From Anisus vortex (taxonomy: Eukaryota > Mollusca > Gastropoda > Planorbidae), in assembly GCA_949126835.1 (NCBI GenBank), contig OX421509.1:15531624-15595623 (forward strand): a stretch of DNA of 64,000 nt, given 5' to 3'. Position numbers and translations under genes: made by a program. Below the pieces are notes generated by a model, which searched no databases, was not told the DNA's origin, and was given only the letters and a program-made list of their open reading frames with translations. This document shows positions 1-11,609 of this stretch, in pieces; position 1 is the first letter of the stretch, and the number at the start of each line of letters is the position of its first letter.

Positions 1-716
1 CTGAAATACATTAATGCTAAACTGGAGAAAAAACAACTACGAGGAAATCAAGGTTGAGACACCAAGTCACAAGAAAACAAGGTGAAAAAACTCACAACAT
101 ACATGTAGAAGAACAGAAGAACAATACATACACAAAGAGGTCTACGCCTTCAAGTATCTTGGGTTATCACTAAAAGGGCCTCCTATTGACTTATTGACAA
201 GATGTACGAAAGCGTGTTAAACCAAATACTGCTACTTCTGGTAATTTTGCTTTCTGCAATAGTAGCATGCTCCTTTTTTTAAAAAAAAAAATGCTGTGAC
301 TTTATATCTGTAGCTACGGTATAAGCTTGGGCTTATGTATTTTTTTAACGCAGGGCAATTTAGCTTTTTGTTAAATAAAAAGACTTGCCTATTTTTAACC
401 CCATAATAATATTTAATTGAAATTACTTTCCTAAATGTTTTCAGTAAAAAATAATAATATATATATATTTAAAATTAAGCTTATTAGATCTAGATCTATA
501 TTATAGCTCTGTTCTTCGTTGTTTATCAAATTATTATCTGTAGCCTGTACCCTGTAGTCCTATATAGGCCTATACATATATATATATATATATATATATA
601 TCTTCTATTCAATAATTGAAGCAAATATTCATTGAATTAGGTGTATTGAATAATTGGTTTGAAGGTGAATTATAAAATCGTAAAGAGAAGTTTTTTTTAA
701 TTTATTTTTCTTTCAG
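1..716. other. Intron of the aminopeptidase gene
   Basis: AT-rich sequence with no supported exon. It holds a short (TA)n run at about 578-601 and a pyrimidine-rich tract before the acceptor at 715-716. Confidence 0.6.
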
Positions 717-857
717 GTATATTCAGTGGTTACTGGATCCTTCAAAAATAAAGTCACAAGATGTGAGATACGTTATTGCCTACTTTTCTAAAACACCATT
801 ATCCCGCATGGTGGCAGTGCAGTTTGTAATGAGTCAATGGAATGAATTGGTTTCCAA
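717..857 (+). CDS. aminopeptidase exon (ERAP1_C-like)
   Basis: The acceptor is tttctttcag just before 717 and the donor is gtaagtg at 858. It enters in phase 2 (one base completes a codon) and leaves two bases. It encodes YIQWLLDPSKIKSQDVRY and then the AVQFVMSQWNELVSK helix. Confidence 0.88.
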
Positions 858-3800
858 GTAAGTGCATAAATAACTGGTAAAATTATATAAACAATATTTG
901 TGAATATTTAGTGTTTGGTAATTCTTGTAAATTATTAGGGAGAGAATCCTACGTGAAGAACAAGCTGGTTTCAGAGCTGGAAGATCATGCAATGATCAAA
1001 TCTTTGTCCTGCGTACCATAGTAGAACAGTCATTGGAATGGAACTCCTCTTTGTACATCAACTACATAGATTTTGAAAAGGCTTTCGATAGCATCCACCA
1101 CCCAACGCTATGGAAAATTTTGGAATCATATGGATTCCCAGGCAAAGTCATTAACATCCTGAAAGACATCTATACTGGTAACCAGTGCTGTGTACGTCAT
1201 GAAAACCAACAGAGTGAATGGTTTCAAGTGAAAACAGGTGTCCAACAATGATCTGTGATCTCACATGTTATCTTTTTAATAGTAATGGACTGGGTCATGA
1301 GGAGAGCTACTGCAGACAAACCCCGAGGCCTAGTATGGGGGCTAACTTCCTATCTAGAAGACTGCGATGTTGCCGATGACATAGCTCTGCTCTCTCATTC
1401 TCAATCAGATATCCAGAAGACAACAAGAGTAGAACAATTAGCCAAAAGTGTTGGACTAAAGATTAACTCCGGCAAAACCAAACTCATGAAAGTGAAGACA
1501 AGAAGATCTCAAAAGACAAATGCCAACGGGGTAGAAATAGAAGAGATTGAAAGCTTTAAATACCTTAGCAGCCATATCTCAGCTAATGGAAGCATAGACA
1601 TGGAAATCTCCACCAGACTAGCTATGGCAGCTCAGACCTTCAACAAACTGGGAAAAATATGAAAGTCATCCTCTCTGCAGCTAAGAACAAAACTGAAACT
1701 ATACAAGTCAAATGTACGCTCAGTCCTTCTCGATTCTGCAGAGACCTGGAAGACCAATACCAAAATTGAAGCCGCCTCAAAGGGTTTGAAGGAAGATCTC
1801 TCCGACGTATGCTAAAGATTAACTGGGAAGACCATATCTCCAACAGTGAAGTTCGCAAGAGAACTGGAATAAGATAAGATAAGATAAGATAAGATTGCTT
1901 TATTGATCCAAATGAATGGAAAATTGACTTGATTACATAAATTCCGTTTTTTTCAGCATACCTAAAACAATATTAAAGAACCATTTGTACTCAAACACAA
2001 TAGACATTCACGCACACTATCATACCATTTATCATACAAGAAAAAAGTAGGCCTATTATTTAGGAGTCAGCTATTGAGCCATCGTATTTACTGGCTGAAA
2101 GGTGATTCTTTTGAAAGAGTCTTACTGACAGTGGAACAAAAGAGTTCTTAAATCTCTCTGTTCTTGCCCTTATTGATGAAAAGAAGATGGAGATGGCTGG
2201 GTCACGTCCTCCGCATGGAGCAGCGCATTGAAATGGACACCACCAGGAAAAAGGCGAAGGGGAAGACCAATGGGAACGTGGAGGAAAACAATGGATGAGG
2301 AAGCAAAGGCCACCAACAAAACATGGCATGAAATCAGATGGCTCGCCCAGGATAGGAAGACCTGGTGGAACTTTGTTGCTGCCTTATGCTCCACGAGGAG
2401 CGATAAAGAATAAGAGAGATTAGGGATGTTAAAACCAGTTTTGTTTATCAAAACCAGTCTTCGGTTCTATAAAACCACTATAAAAACATATTTTGGCCCC
2501 CCCCCCCCTCCCGCGCAATGTCACAAGTTACAGGCCAGAAAAGCCAAACGTGCGCAATTTTATAGGTATATTTGAAAAATAGTTCAACAAACTTAATTAG
2601 TGTTTGCAGGGCATTCAAGAATTGATTTGTGTGAATACAATATGATTTTGTACACATTACCATAGAATTCTTTAGAACTAATAAAATCTTGGCTAATTAA
2701 TTAAAACCGATAATAGCTTTCAATAGTGATAATCAAATTTGCGATTATCATTGACCATAATATTAAGAAGCATATAAGAAGAGGATGACGATATTAATCC
2801 AGGATGCTTTGTATGCAAAAGTGTACGCAATCCAGTGGTACTGCCACTGCTCCGGCTTATCTGTTGGGAACATAGTTTACACCGAGCCATCGTTAAAGAA
2901 GTTTTTTCAAAATTTTCCCACACACTGGATTGATTTATTCTACTAGCCATGTCAAAAACTGTTTTTCTATTAACGTAGACAAATATAATTTCTTGTCGAG
3001 GTAAATATGAGAGAAATGGCAGTTTTAAAAGGAATAGTTACCAAGAACACACCGTGGACTTTGACTTATAAAAAAATGTATTGAAAGGTTTTGCGTAACA
3101 CCAATCAAAAGAATGTGTATTTAATAGTGCCGTTAATAATAAAGCACAGACTAGCCAAATTGTTCAGGGTCACAAAGAAGGACTAGCCGGCGTCATTGTG
3201 TAGGCTACATCAAAGAGGAGCGCACATCTAAAAGATAAGCCAAAAAGTAAAAAGATTCATGTTAATTGTAAATGTAAGTTAACATTTGGTTTGATGTTGT
3301 TTTTAACGCAAACCATATTTGGTATTTGGAAAAAAAAGAAACTCAATATCTAAGACTAAATTGTGTTAGCAAGGCATTTCAAGAATTGTTTTGTGTGAAT
3401 CTAACATGATTTATTAAAAATAGTTCCATCAGAACAAAAAAAAAGGCTATGCTACTTGAAGTAATGAATACCTTCTAACCAACAAACCAAAATTGGGTTT
3501 TGAAAATCAAAACCGGTTTTTTGTTTCAAAACCGGAATCCGGTATTCCGGTATTCATTTAACATCCCTGTAAATTATGCCTTTATTTGCTTTCATGTAAA
3601 CTTTAACATGAATTTAATCTATGATTAATAATAATGTATGAATATAATCCACAATTGGTGCTTTTTATTCTTGAATGAAACATTTTCTTAATTGAACACT
3701 TTACTGTTAGTATTCTTGACTGTCAACATAATAACCCTGGTTTTAATCCTGCCCTCATTCATCCTCTGCCTACTTTTGAGTTGAAGCAAGGATGTATTGA

Positions 3801-5332
3801 TCTTTCTGGAAGTAACGTTGGATTTTGTTTTAAAAACAGTTGAACAGTCGCAGACTTGCCAAATATAAAATAAACACATCAAAATTAGGTTGCCAGATAC
3901 CTTTACAGTCAATACAGCACACATTAAAAAATTACAGGACACCATTGCCATCATTTTCCTTCTTGGTATCCGGGTATACGCCCATGGGAATATTGTGTAT
4001 ATTGTTATAAATGTAAGATATTTTACATTTTAAAGCTTTTCTTTTATGCAGGACAGTCTGTTGAAATACTGGCCAGTCTGATACAAAACCAGACAACTGG
4101 CAAAAAAGGAATTTCCCTTTCTGAAAATACCCTAGAAAAACCCAAGAAGTATTCTATGTAATAGCCTACAGAGTAAAATATTTCCTTTCAATATTTCAGA
4201 TTTGGCAATGACCAGTTCATACTGAGAGATATCATACAAGAAGTGACATCATTTGTCAACACAGAGTTTCAGTTGAAGCAGGTAGATTTGTTCAACTATA
4301 CATCTAATTGTTTCAATGATATTCATAAATAAAATAAATTCAATTAAACGTCTTTACTCATTCGTTTTGAAATTTAAATGTCCGGGTTGGCCTATAATTC
4401 TTCTCAATATATATAATAAATATAATAGACCTATATTAATATATGATTGATAAAAAATTCTTACTGGAGGAGCTCTCCCTTTTTTTCATGGAGGAATTAA
4501 TACCACATCTCAAAGACTGGCAGCTCAGCTGTATCATACCATATTGGCATAAGAAATATAATTTTTGTAGGGGTGTTAGGTTTAGGTCTCTTTTTCCAAT
4601 CCTGGTGAGTGCTGAAATTACCATAAGATATTTTGTATTTGGAACCTACAGCTGTTGGAATTATCTCAATGATAAAGATGGGGGTGCAGTCTCCAATTTA
4701 AGAATCCTGGTGAATGCAGAGAATATTTTTAAAGTCTAAATTTAAGAGTTGCCTTACAGTTTAAATCTGATGGTTGTGGTATGGTAATGGGGCATTTATT
4801 TAGCTAGCTATGGCTACTGAGACTAGTGAATTTTGATTCAGTTTCTGAAACAACTCTGTAAAGAGAACTCTACTTTAAATAGCTTTCAAACTATTTTTGA
4901 AAAAACTTTTTTTTTTCATTGCAAAAATCTGTTTTTTTCCAATACCACAAAGTTTGAAACAATATTTCAAGAAAATACTCCGAAAGTTGCAAGCAAGTCT
5001 GTAGAAAATGCTTTGGCACTCATTAAGTAAGTTTACTGATTATGGACAATTAATTATTTGAAGACGGCTAGTTGGTCATAAATATTGGTAATATAAATAG
5101 GCCTACAGATGAAAATGTTTTATTATTACAACTATTTATTTTCTTATGCCTCTAGAGAGGCATCATAATTAAGAGGATAATGTTACTTGGAATTATTGAC
5201 TGTTTTATTTTGTCCAGTAGCATAGGCCTACATGTTATTATAAAAGTACTATACAATTCCAGGGCCAACATTGGATGGATGAAAAGCAACTATGACAAGA
5301 TCACAGAATGGCTTGAACATCAAAAGTATTGA
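717..5332 (+). CDS. M1-family aminopeptidase, C-terminal part (4 exons; 5' end outside window)
   Basis: Exons 717-857, 4200-4281, 4953-5026 and 5263-5332 join in phase with GT-AG introns and end at TGA 5330-5332, giving about 120 residues. Motifs in order are YIQWLLDPSKIKSQDV, DIIQEVTSFVNTEFQL, SKSVENALALIK and ANIGWMKSNYDKITEWLE. These align with the ERAP1_C-like end of animal aminopeptidase N and glutamyl aminopeptidase: the 'Y..W.L.P..I..QD', 'TEFELQQ' and 'KANIKWVKEN' blocks. The family removes N-terminal residues from peptides, usually as type II membrane ectoenzymes. The HExxH zinc site would be encoded left of the window. The first intron holds a LINE and a hAT-type insertion. The C-terminal identity is clear; the exact paralogue is not. 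Confidence 0.88.
939..2413 (+). mobile_element. Decayed non-LTR retrotransposon (LINE) reverse transcriptase fragment
   Basis: One frame reads EEQAGFRAGRSCNDQ, then FEKAFDSIHHPTLWK and the catalytic-box region ADDIALLSHS, which are reverse transcriptase motifs. The C-terminal part at 2172-2413 reads KRRWRWLGH and, one frame over, GKRRRGRPMGTWRK and WLAQDRKTWW, typical of the post-RT region of this LINE group. In-frame stops at 1250-1252 and 1660-1662, a frameshift near 2235, loss of the 5' endonuclease region and an internal insertion (about 1870-2165) show that it is dead. It lies in an intron of the aminopeptidase gene, in the same orientation. Confidence 0.88.
1870..2165 (-). mobile_element. 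Retroposon-like insertion with (TCTTA)n tail inside the LINE
   Basis: This block splits the LINE between its KRTG and KRRWRW motifs. Its left edge is several copies of TAAGA, which on the - strand is a (TCTTA)n 3' tail as seen on some LINEs and SINEs. No coding content was recognised, and no target duplication could be fixed with confidence. Confidence 0.45.
2421..3569 (-). mobile_element. hAT-type DNA transposon remnant with BED zinc finger
   Basis: The ends are inverted repeats: AGGGATGTTAAA at the left and TTTAACATCCCT at the right. On the - strand 2720-2950 encodes SSVWENFEKTSLTMARCKLC followed by a His pair in LLHTKHPG. This C-x2-C ... H-x3-H layout is a BED zinc finger, the N-terminal DNA-binding domain of hAT transposases. 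The rest of the transposase is not visible. No matching 8-bp target duplication was found. It sits directly after the LINE end. Confidence 0.7.
2720..2950 (-). pseudogene. BED-type zinc finger fragment of a hAT transposase
   Basis: A 76-residue frame. Residues 10-50 carry the BED signature: conserved VWENF, CKLC with the two zinc cysteines, then LRTLLHTKHPG with the two histidines. It ends soon after the finger without the catalytic RNase H-like domain, so it is a transposase fragment. Confidence 0.7.
4200..4281 (+). CDS. aminopeptidase exon (ERAP1_C-like)
   Basis: The acceptor is atatttcag and the donor gtagat. It completes the Lys codon left by the previous exon and encodes FGNDQFILRDIIQEV and TEFQLKQ, the counterpart of the aminopeptidase N 'LIQ.VT..FSTE.ELQQ' block. 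Confidence 0.88.
4953..5026 (+). CDS. aminopeptidase exon (ERAP1_C-like)
   Basis: It encodes FETIFQENTPKVASKSVENA and LALIK. The acceptor is the first AG after the T-rich tract at 4909-4940; the donor gtaagt is strong. The phases fit both neighbours. The acceptor is the least certain boundary. Confidence 0.8.
5263..5332 (+). CDS. aminopeptidase terminal exon and stop
   Basis: The acceptor is attccag. It encodes ANIGWMKSNYDKITEWLE and four further residues before TGA at 5330-5332. An ATTAAA hexamer at 5383-5388 is a possible poly(A) signal. The 16-bp tandem array starts about 205 bp downstream. Confidence 0.88.
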
Positions 5333-5535
5333 AACTAAAGTTTTGGACTGACTGTTGCAGAGTAAGGGATTTTGGATCTGCCATTAAATCTGTCAGAGCA
5401 GAATGTGATTTTAATGCTAGTCCCAGTTAAAGAATTTCTTTTCACAGAGGACACAATAGACAGACTACTACGGTTTTGTAAAGTAAAGTTTTTGCATTGT
5501 ATGTTGGACATAAACAGGAATGTAAACTGATGCAA

Positions 5536-6105
5536 AATAATATATTTGTCAAGAAATATATTTGTCAAGAAATATATTTGTCAAGAAATATATTTGTCAA
5601 GAAATATATTTGTCAAGAAATATATTTGTCAAGAAATATATTTGTCAAGAAATATATTTGTCAAGAAATATATTTGTCAAGAAATATATTTGTCAAGAAA
5701 TATATTTGTCAAGAAATATATTTGTCAAGAAATATATTTGTCAAGAAATATATTTGTCAAGAAATATATTTGTCAAGAAATATATTTGTCAAGAAATATA
5801 TTTGTCAAGAAATATATTTGTCAAGAAATATATTTGTCAAGAAATATATTTGTCAAGAAATATATTTGTCAAGAAATATATTTGTCAAGAAATATATTTG
5901 TCAAGAAATATATTTGTCAAGAAATATATTTGTCAAGAAATATATTTGTCAAGAAATATATTTGTCAAGAAATATATTTGTCAAGAAATATATTTGTCAA
6001 GAAATATATTTGTCAAGAAATATATTTGTCAAGAAATATATTTAACAAGAAATATATTTGTCAAGAAATATATTTGTCAAGAAATATATTTGTCAAGAAA
6101 TATAA
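5536..6105 (+). repeat. 16-bp tandem array, about 35 copies, in the presumed aminopeptidase 3' UTR
   Basis: The unit is tatttgtcaagaaata and is almost perfectly conserved; one copy near 6040 reads ttaacaag. Because 16 is not a multiple of 3 and the unit has no stop in any forward frame, all three + frames stay open for 182-190 codons. They encode the same cycling 16-residue peptide (NIFVKKYICQEIYLSR). This follows from the unit and is not evidence of a protein. Confidence 0.95.
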
Positions 6106-6109
6106 ACAT

Positions 6110-7465
6110 AAATGAATGGGTTAATGTGATTTAATTGAAAAAGGGAACAAGTTGAAATTGTCATATTGTTTAATTGTTGTTTTTAAATGCATTTAAATTT
6201 TTCAATTTTTATCATATTAAGTTGGCTTATCTGTTGACTTATAAAACAACAACAGATATCAGCTTGTATATTTTAATATGATAACATGGGAGTTTTATTG
6301 AATTGGAAAAAGGTAGAGTTTCATCTTATTTACTTGTTGTAATTAACTAGAATTGATATTTGTGATGCAACCCCACAAAATGGTACTGAAGTCGGCAAAA
6401 TAGGACAATTAGTGTTAGGTATTGATTTAAAGCTAATTCATTAATCTACATATTGGTGAAAAAATCTTTAAAATCCATTAATTAGTTCAAAAGTTATTTA
6501 AAATTACATAAGTAAAGGTAAGGGAAGTACTTTTGGAGAAAAATGAAAAATAAAACTGTACCGATTTTTTTAAAATTGAACATTGCAACAGATAATTAAT
6601 TATTTCCAGGACAAACAAATATTAACCAATCGTCATGAAATTTAACAAACATAATCGTAATGAATTAATACACAAGCTGTTAAAGTTCTAAATGCTATAG
6701 GTAATATTTATTATATTTTTATACAATTTAATGTTTTGAGGACATTTTGCGTGATCTTATACAAAATCTGCATAAAAATACATTTTTTTTAGTAATTTCT
6801 AAAAATCATTTTAGCTTGAAAATTTTACAGCTATAAGTTAAGGAATTCAACATTACAAATCAATAATAATGTAAAAAAACGACCTAGGACCCTTTTCTTC
6901 ACATTTTTTGCATTTATTGAAAAATCTGATTATAATGATTTAGACATTCATATATCTTCTTGAACTGCATTTGGGTATAAAAAGGGTTGCCTAAACTAAT
7001 CAGAAGAAGCAACAAAAGAAAAATAGAACTTAAAACACTTCTCAGCGTAGAGCACAATAATCTTCTTTATAGAAGGAGTGTCTCTAGGATATGTGTCTAA
7101 TTCTTACCCTTTGTAAAACTATTTTGTCTTGTGGTTTGTCACAGCTGTTAGAAGTCTTGAAAGTTTGTGCTTATTACATTTTTTATGCAAATATTTAATG
7201 TACATAATGTACATTGATATGACATTGTAGTGCATGTTTTAGTTTAACCATCATAAACTACTGTGGATAGTGAGGTCATTAAATATAATTGTCATTGGAT
7301 TTAAATATTGCTGTTCCTTTGTATTTTTTGTGGCATTTACCGCCTCAAGTATGAAACATTAGCCCTACATTAGGCAAAATCCTACATCCTACCTGTTTTT
7401 AAAGTCACATATTTTATATTTGAGATGCTTTAGTGTTACTTTAAAAAAAAATTTTTTATTAGTTC
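6110..7465. other. Intergenic AT-rich stretch containing a dispersed repeat
   Basis: No gene seen. About 6365-6940 is one of three copies of a roughly 600-bp family (others at 42890-43460 and, inverted, 54570-55215). The remainder has no recognisable feature. Confidence 0.6.
6365..6940 (+). mobile_element. Non-autonomous dispersed element, family D, copy 1
   Basis: It begins near CCCCACAAAATGGTACTGAA and contains 'attggtgaaaaaatct', 'tttggagaaaaatgaaaaa' and 'gacctaggacc', all shared with 42890-43460 and with the reverse complement of 54570-55215. The right terminal repeat seen in copy 2 is missing or decayed here. Confidence 0.6.
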
Positions 7466-7490
7466 AAGCACAATGGCTCGGGGCCATAAT

Positions 7491-7745
7491 AGCGACTGTC
7501 AAAACAGCGACTGTCAAAACAGCGACTGTCAAAACAGCGACTGTCAAAACAGCGACTTCAAAATAGCGACTTCAAAATAGCGACTGTCAAAACAGCGACT
7601 TCAAAATAGCGACTTCAAAATAGCGACTGGGCAAAATAGCGACTGTCAAAACAGCGACTTCAAAATAGCGACTTCAAAATAGCGACTGTCAAAACAGCGA
7701 CTTCAAAATAGCGACTGGGCAAAATAGCGACTGTCAAAACAACTA
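7491..7745 (+). repeat. Left subterminal array of the MULE
   Basis: About 15 copies of two related units, gcgactgtcaaaaca and gcgacttcaaaata, plus gcgactgggcaaaata. The same motif appears inverted at about 8448-8555. Confidence 0.9.
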
Positions 7746-8126
7746 CTCTCATTTGAGCGACTACACAAGGGTGACGTAATCAGGTTGGCATTTCGACTTT
7801 TAAGACCCCCCCCCCCTTTTCGTACTGTTAACAAACCGAACTAGGAAATAATAATTTAATTAATTTTTTTATGGAATTAACGAAATACATTTTTATGAGA
7901 CCTTATATATCGCGACTATTTTCGAATTTTCCAGAAAATACGCAATATATTTTCTCATATAATATAATGTGATGCTAGTCTAGGGTTGCCAGACGTCCGG
8001 CAAAAGGAGGACATTTCGTCCTTTTTAGCCCTGTGTTCTCCATGCGGCAGGCAAAGCTAAAAATATTTAAAATGTCCGGTTTTTGTACGCCAAAGGTTTT
8101 AGGAATCTTTTTTTTTTTTAAACTTT

Positions 8127-8450
8127 TTGTGTATTTGTTTTACTGTCAATAAGTGGATGGGACGGGTAAAGCAAAACACCGTAGTTTTTAGCAGCACATA
8201 TCAGTTTCTTCAAACCTTGCACGACTCCGAACATTGGATGTGTGATGGCACATTCAAAGTATCACCAAACCTATTCACCTATTCTATCAAGTATACACTG
8301 TGCATGCTTTGATACGGAACAATGTGCTTCCCTGTGTCTTTGTTTTGCTGCATTCATTGAAGCATTTCCTCAAACGCATATCTACGGCTGTTACTTTCAC
8401 TTGGGACAATCGCTCTGGATTGTTGTGTTTTCAAACAATCGCTATTGAGC
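8127..8450 (+). pseudogene. MULE transposase fragment (frameshifted)
   Basis: The frame starting at 8127 contains WMCDGTFKVSPNLF, with the first catalytic Asp context of MULE transposases. The next frame, from about 8310, continues with ASLCLCFAAFIEAFP and YGCYFHLGQSLW, the conserved C-x-FH block. At least one frameshift and missing N- and C-termini make it non-functional. Confidence 0.72.
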
Positions 8451-8599
8451 AAGTCGCTCAAATGACAGTCGCTGTTTTGTTTGTCGCTGTTTTGAAACAG
8501 TCGCTATTTTGAAGTCGCTCAAGTGACAGTCGCTGTTTTGATAGTCGCTATTTTGCCCGGATGCCAAGCACAATATATAGAGTTAAAATGACAAATTTG

Positions 8600-9960
8600 T
8601 GGCCATTACTTTAAAATAGTTCATATTATATGTCAGTATAAAATCAATTCTCCTGAATCCAGAGCATGCTATTTGATACTCACCTTGTTTTGTATGAAAA
8701 GCAGATTTAATTCTGGACAACACACTAGAGTCGTAGGCATCCTTCTATCTCAAGAGACTTTGGCTGGAGTTTTTGTTTATGTGGCTGAGCAGACCGACCC
8801 TCTTGCATGTGTGTTCCATCAGTTCTCGCCTTCAGCCAAACTCTTTTTCTTTTTTGGGCTCCTCCGCCAGGTGTATCCCCTTTCTGACAGCAAGGCACCA
8901 TGTGGAGCGATTGTCTTCTTGCACTCGCAGTCATTCACTTCAAAACTGGCTTCCGTCATGTTCCTTCAGCAGAAATTTTTGTAATGGAGGTGTGGGCGAC
9001 CTGTTTTTCTCTTCCCAATGGCCAGCTCTCCTCATAACAGGTCCTATTGGGAATATGACACTGAGAGTTCAAGAGGGGAACTAGAGCAGGTGGCTTATTT
9101 TTTTTAAAACAACAAGGTCTGTGGCTAATTGTAACAACTTAGGAAAACAGAAAAAAAGAAGATTTATGTGTAATTTTTTTATTATGATTTTGAATTAGAA
9201 TTTTTATGAATTTTTTTTACCATAGGTGTAAATATCAATTATAGATAGACATAGATTTATTTTCTGCAGGCCTATTTTTTTTGTGTACCTAAAAACTACA
9301 AAGATTATGACCTCTTCAATTGTCTTCTACTCTTAGTGCTTCCATAAACTGGTATTTGGCTTTTAAAGATGTCCTCACAAGTATTCCCCAAAAAAAATTT
9401 TGATAACTGAATTAATAAAACAAAATATTAGAATTAAATGTTAGTGTTTTGTTAAAAGTTAAAATCATTTTTTTTTTACATTGTGCATTTTTAAAATGAT
9501 TTATTTTGATACATTGTTCCAAACATTTTTTAAATTAGTCTTTGACTATTTGCACAATGATTGTGCCTTTAATATTATTTCATATTAGTTGTAATAGTTT
9601 ATTTTTCTCTAAGTGTAATTTTCAAGCATTTTAAATAGCCTCTAATTATTGTAACCACTGTGCTAATTTTCAATCTATTATTATAATGTCAGGCTTCGAT
9701 ACTATATGTTTGTTCACTTTGTAAAAGTTCCTCATTTAGAGAAGCTATAGATTTGTTTTTAAGTGACTATGGATTATTCTATTCACACAAACTCTAACAA
9801 GATGAAAATGTATTAAATAGATAATTTAATTCATGTGTCCAGATTAAATTACTGTATATAGATCTACATATTTTCTATAACATTTTTACAACAAAAATCT
9901 AATTACATCATACACTTGTTTTTTTAGAGTATTTATACGTATCTTATATTTAGTTTAATA
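8600..9960. other. Intergenic stretch with a dispersed repeat fragment
   Basis: Part of 8940-9075 (gtaatggaggtgtgggcgac and the following bases) recurs at 59120-59215 (gtaacggaggtgcgggcgac), so it is a dispersed repeat. Open frames here do not resemble known proteins. The rest is AT-rich with nothing recognisable. Confidence 0.5.
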
Positions 9961-10066
9961 CAATGTTCCTCATCCGAAATTGCGCTTACAACAGTGTACA
10001 TACTATTAGCTTAACAGTTTATTTCATGGACACAAACATACACATACAGAAGTTAGACTGTGAATG

Positions 10067-10230
10067 TAGCCGGCTGGTCCAGCGGTTAGTTCACCGGACT
10101 GTCACCAAAAACCAACTGACAGGTCGCAGGTTCTATCCCTGCCACCGACGGATCCCTGTCGCCCTGCTGGAGTTTTGGGCCTAGTGGACGTAATAATCTT
10201 CTATCTAGAAGGAACGTCTATAAGCTTATA
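10067..10230 (+). mobile_element. tRNA-derived SINE
   Basis: It carries an A-box-like segment (ctggtccagcggttag) and a B-box-like segment (ggttctatcc) about 45 bp apart, followed by a non-tRNA body ending near gaacgtctataagctt. A copy in reverse orientation lies at 62615-62783, which supports a dispersed SINE over a tRNA gene. Confidence 0.75.
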
Positions 10231-10689
10231 AGAAGATTTATGCTTAAAGAAATATTTAGTTGACTCTTATAGGATTTAAGTGTCAACCTGCAAGTTGAAG
10301 ACAGCAGGGGGCATTATTCTTCACACAATTAATACCCTTGATATTATGGCTAAAGCAACTAGGATAACTCTTGTTTCACTAGTCCTTTGTATCAAAAAAA
10401 TTAGCTTGAGATACTTTTGTATTGAAGGAAATGGATTTTCAGAAGGTTTAAAATATCTATAGGGTACTTGTTATGTTCCTGTGTGACATTTATAATCTCT
10501 ATAATCCATTACACAATACATGATTTATGGACTGTTTAGTTATGCTTGTACATACTGTTGTTCATGTAGGTTTTATAAAAAAAAACATTGTCATAATGCC
10601 ATAGATAGTTTTTTTTTCGTATTTCGTCCATAATTTTTTTTTATAATTCCACTCATTAAGTTTTTTTATTTCCACTGTGATTTATGTAA

Positions 10690-10975
10690 ACTAAGGATTG
10701 AAGAAACCATTAATTTTTTTTTAATTTCCACTCTATTGAAGAAACCATTAAATTTGTTTAACTTCCACTCTATTGAAGAAACCATTAAATTTTTTTAATT
10801 TCCACTCTATTGAAGAAACCATTAATTTTTTTTAATTTCCACTCTATTGAAGAAACCATTAAATTGTTTTAATTTTCACTCTATTGAAGAAACCATTAAT
10901 TTTTTTAATTTCCACTCTATTGAAGAAACCATTAATTTTCTTTTATTTCCACTGTGATATATGTATTCTAAAGAT
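10690..10975. repeat. Tandem array, about 37-40-bp unit, about 7 copies
   Basis: The unit is tctattgaagaaaccattaa followed by a T-rich stretch and tttccac. A degenerate copy continues to about 11060. Confidence 0.88.
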
Positions 10976-11609
10976 TGAAGAAACCATTAAAATTTTTTAT
11001 TTACACTGTGATTTTATGTAATTTAAGGAGTGAAGAAGCCATTATCATTACAGGTAAGTTTTTTTATTTCCACTTAAAAGTAACATGACAAGAGAAAAAA
11101 AAACACAAACATATAGTTGTTAGTCTGGTAAACATTTATTAAATTTAAACACATAAATTAAAATGATTACAAAGAATTTATTGATGTTGCTGAGAACATT
11201 GAAATTGAATTAATAAATAAATCACATCATTAGCAGGCACAGTTTTTCAACGAAGAAATGTGATAAGTAATTAGGGAACATACCTGTCAACTTAAAAAGT
11301 CTTGCTTTGAAAAACCTTGGATTTATATTCTATGTCTACAGCCAGGAAAGATGAGGCTCCTCCCTGGGATACCATGAAATGAGTAACCTGTTCAGGTTGC
11401 TTGAAGGGAATTTAAAATGACCAGATAATGCCAGTGTAAGCAATAGTTGAATTATTAACCAGTGTGGCCTAACATTTATTTCTTGCCAACTTTAGTTACT
11501 CTCATTAGCTCAAAAACTGAAGTATAAAAAACTACTAAGTGTCAAATTGACAAGCATGTAAAAAAAAAAAGATTTTATGATGCTAAACGTTTATTATAAA
11601 AAAAAGGGA

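Larger units (their letters stand above)
7475..8565 (+). mobile_element. Mutator-like element (MULE) with repeat-array termini and 9-bp target duplication
   Basis: It is flanked by identical 9-bp copies aagcacaat at 7466-7474 and 8566-8574. The ends are related in inverted orientation (GGC..CGGGGCCATAATAGCGAC against the reverse complement of gtcgctattttgcccggatgcc). The left subterminal region is an array of gcgactgtcaaaaca and gcgacttcaaaata units; the right one carries the same motif inverted (gtcgctgttttg). Inside, two frames give a decayed MULE transposase: DSEHWMCDGTFKVSPNLF, then AFPQTHIYGCYFHLGQSLW. A 9-bp duplication is typical of Mutator elements. Confidence 0.8.

Noticed and set aside
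5497..6134. Three overlapping open frames of 182-190 codons
   Set aside because: They are by-products of a stop-free 16-bp repeat read in three frames; no start context or homology supports a protein.
7491..7745. CRISPR-like direct repeats
   Set aside because: The sequence is eukaryotic, there are no unique spacers, and the repeats are subterminal parts of a MULE.
8673..9084. Overlapping 103-codon open frames
   Set aside because: No motif was recognised, and part of the region is a dispersed repeat shared with 59120-59215.
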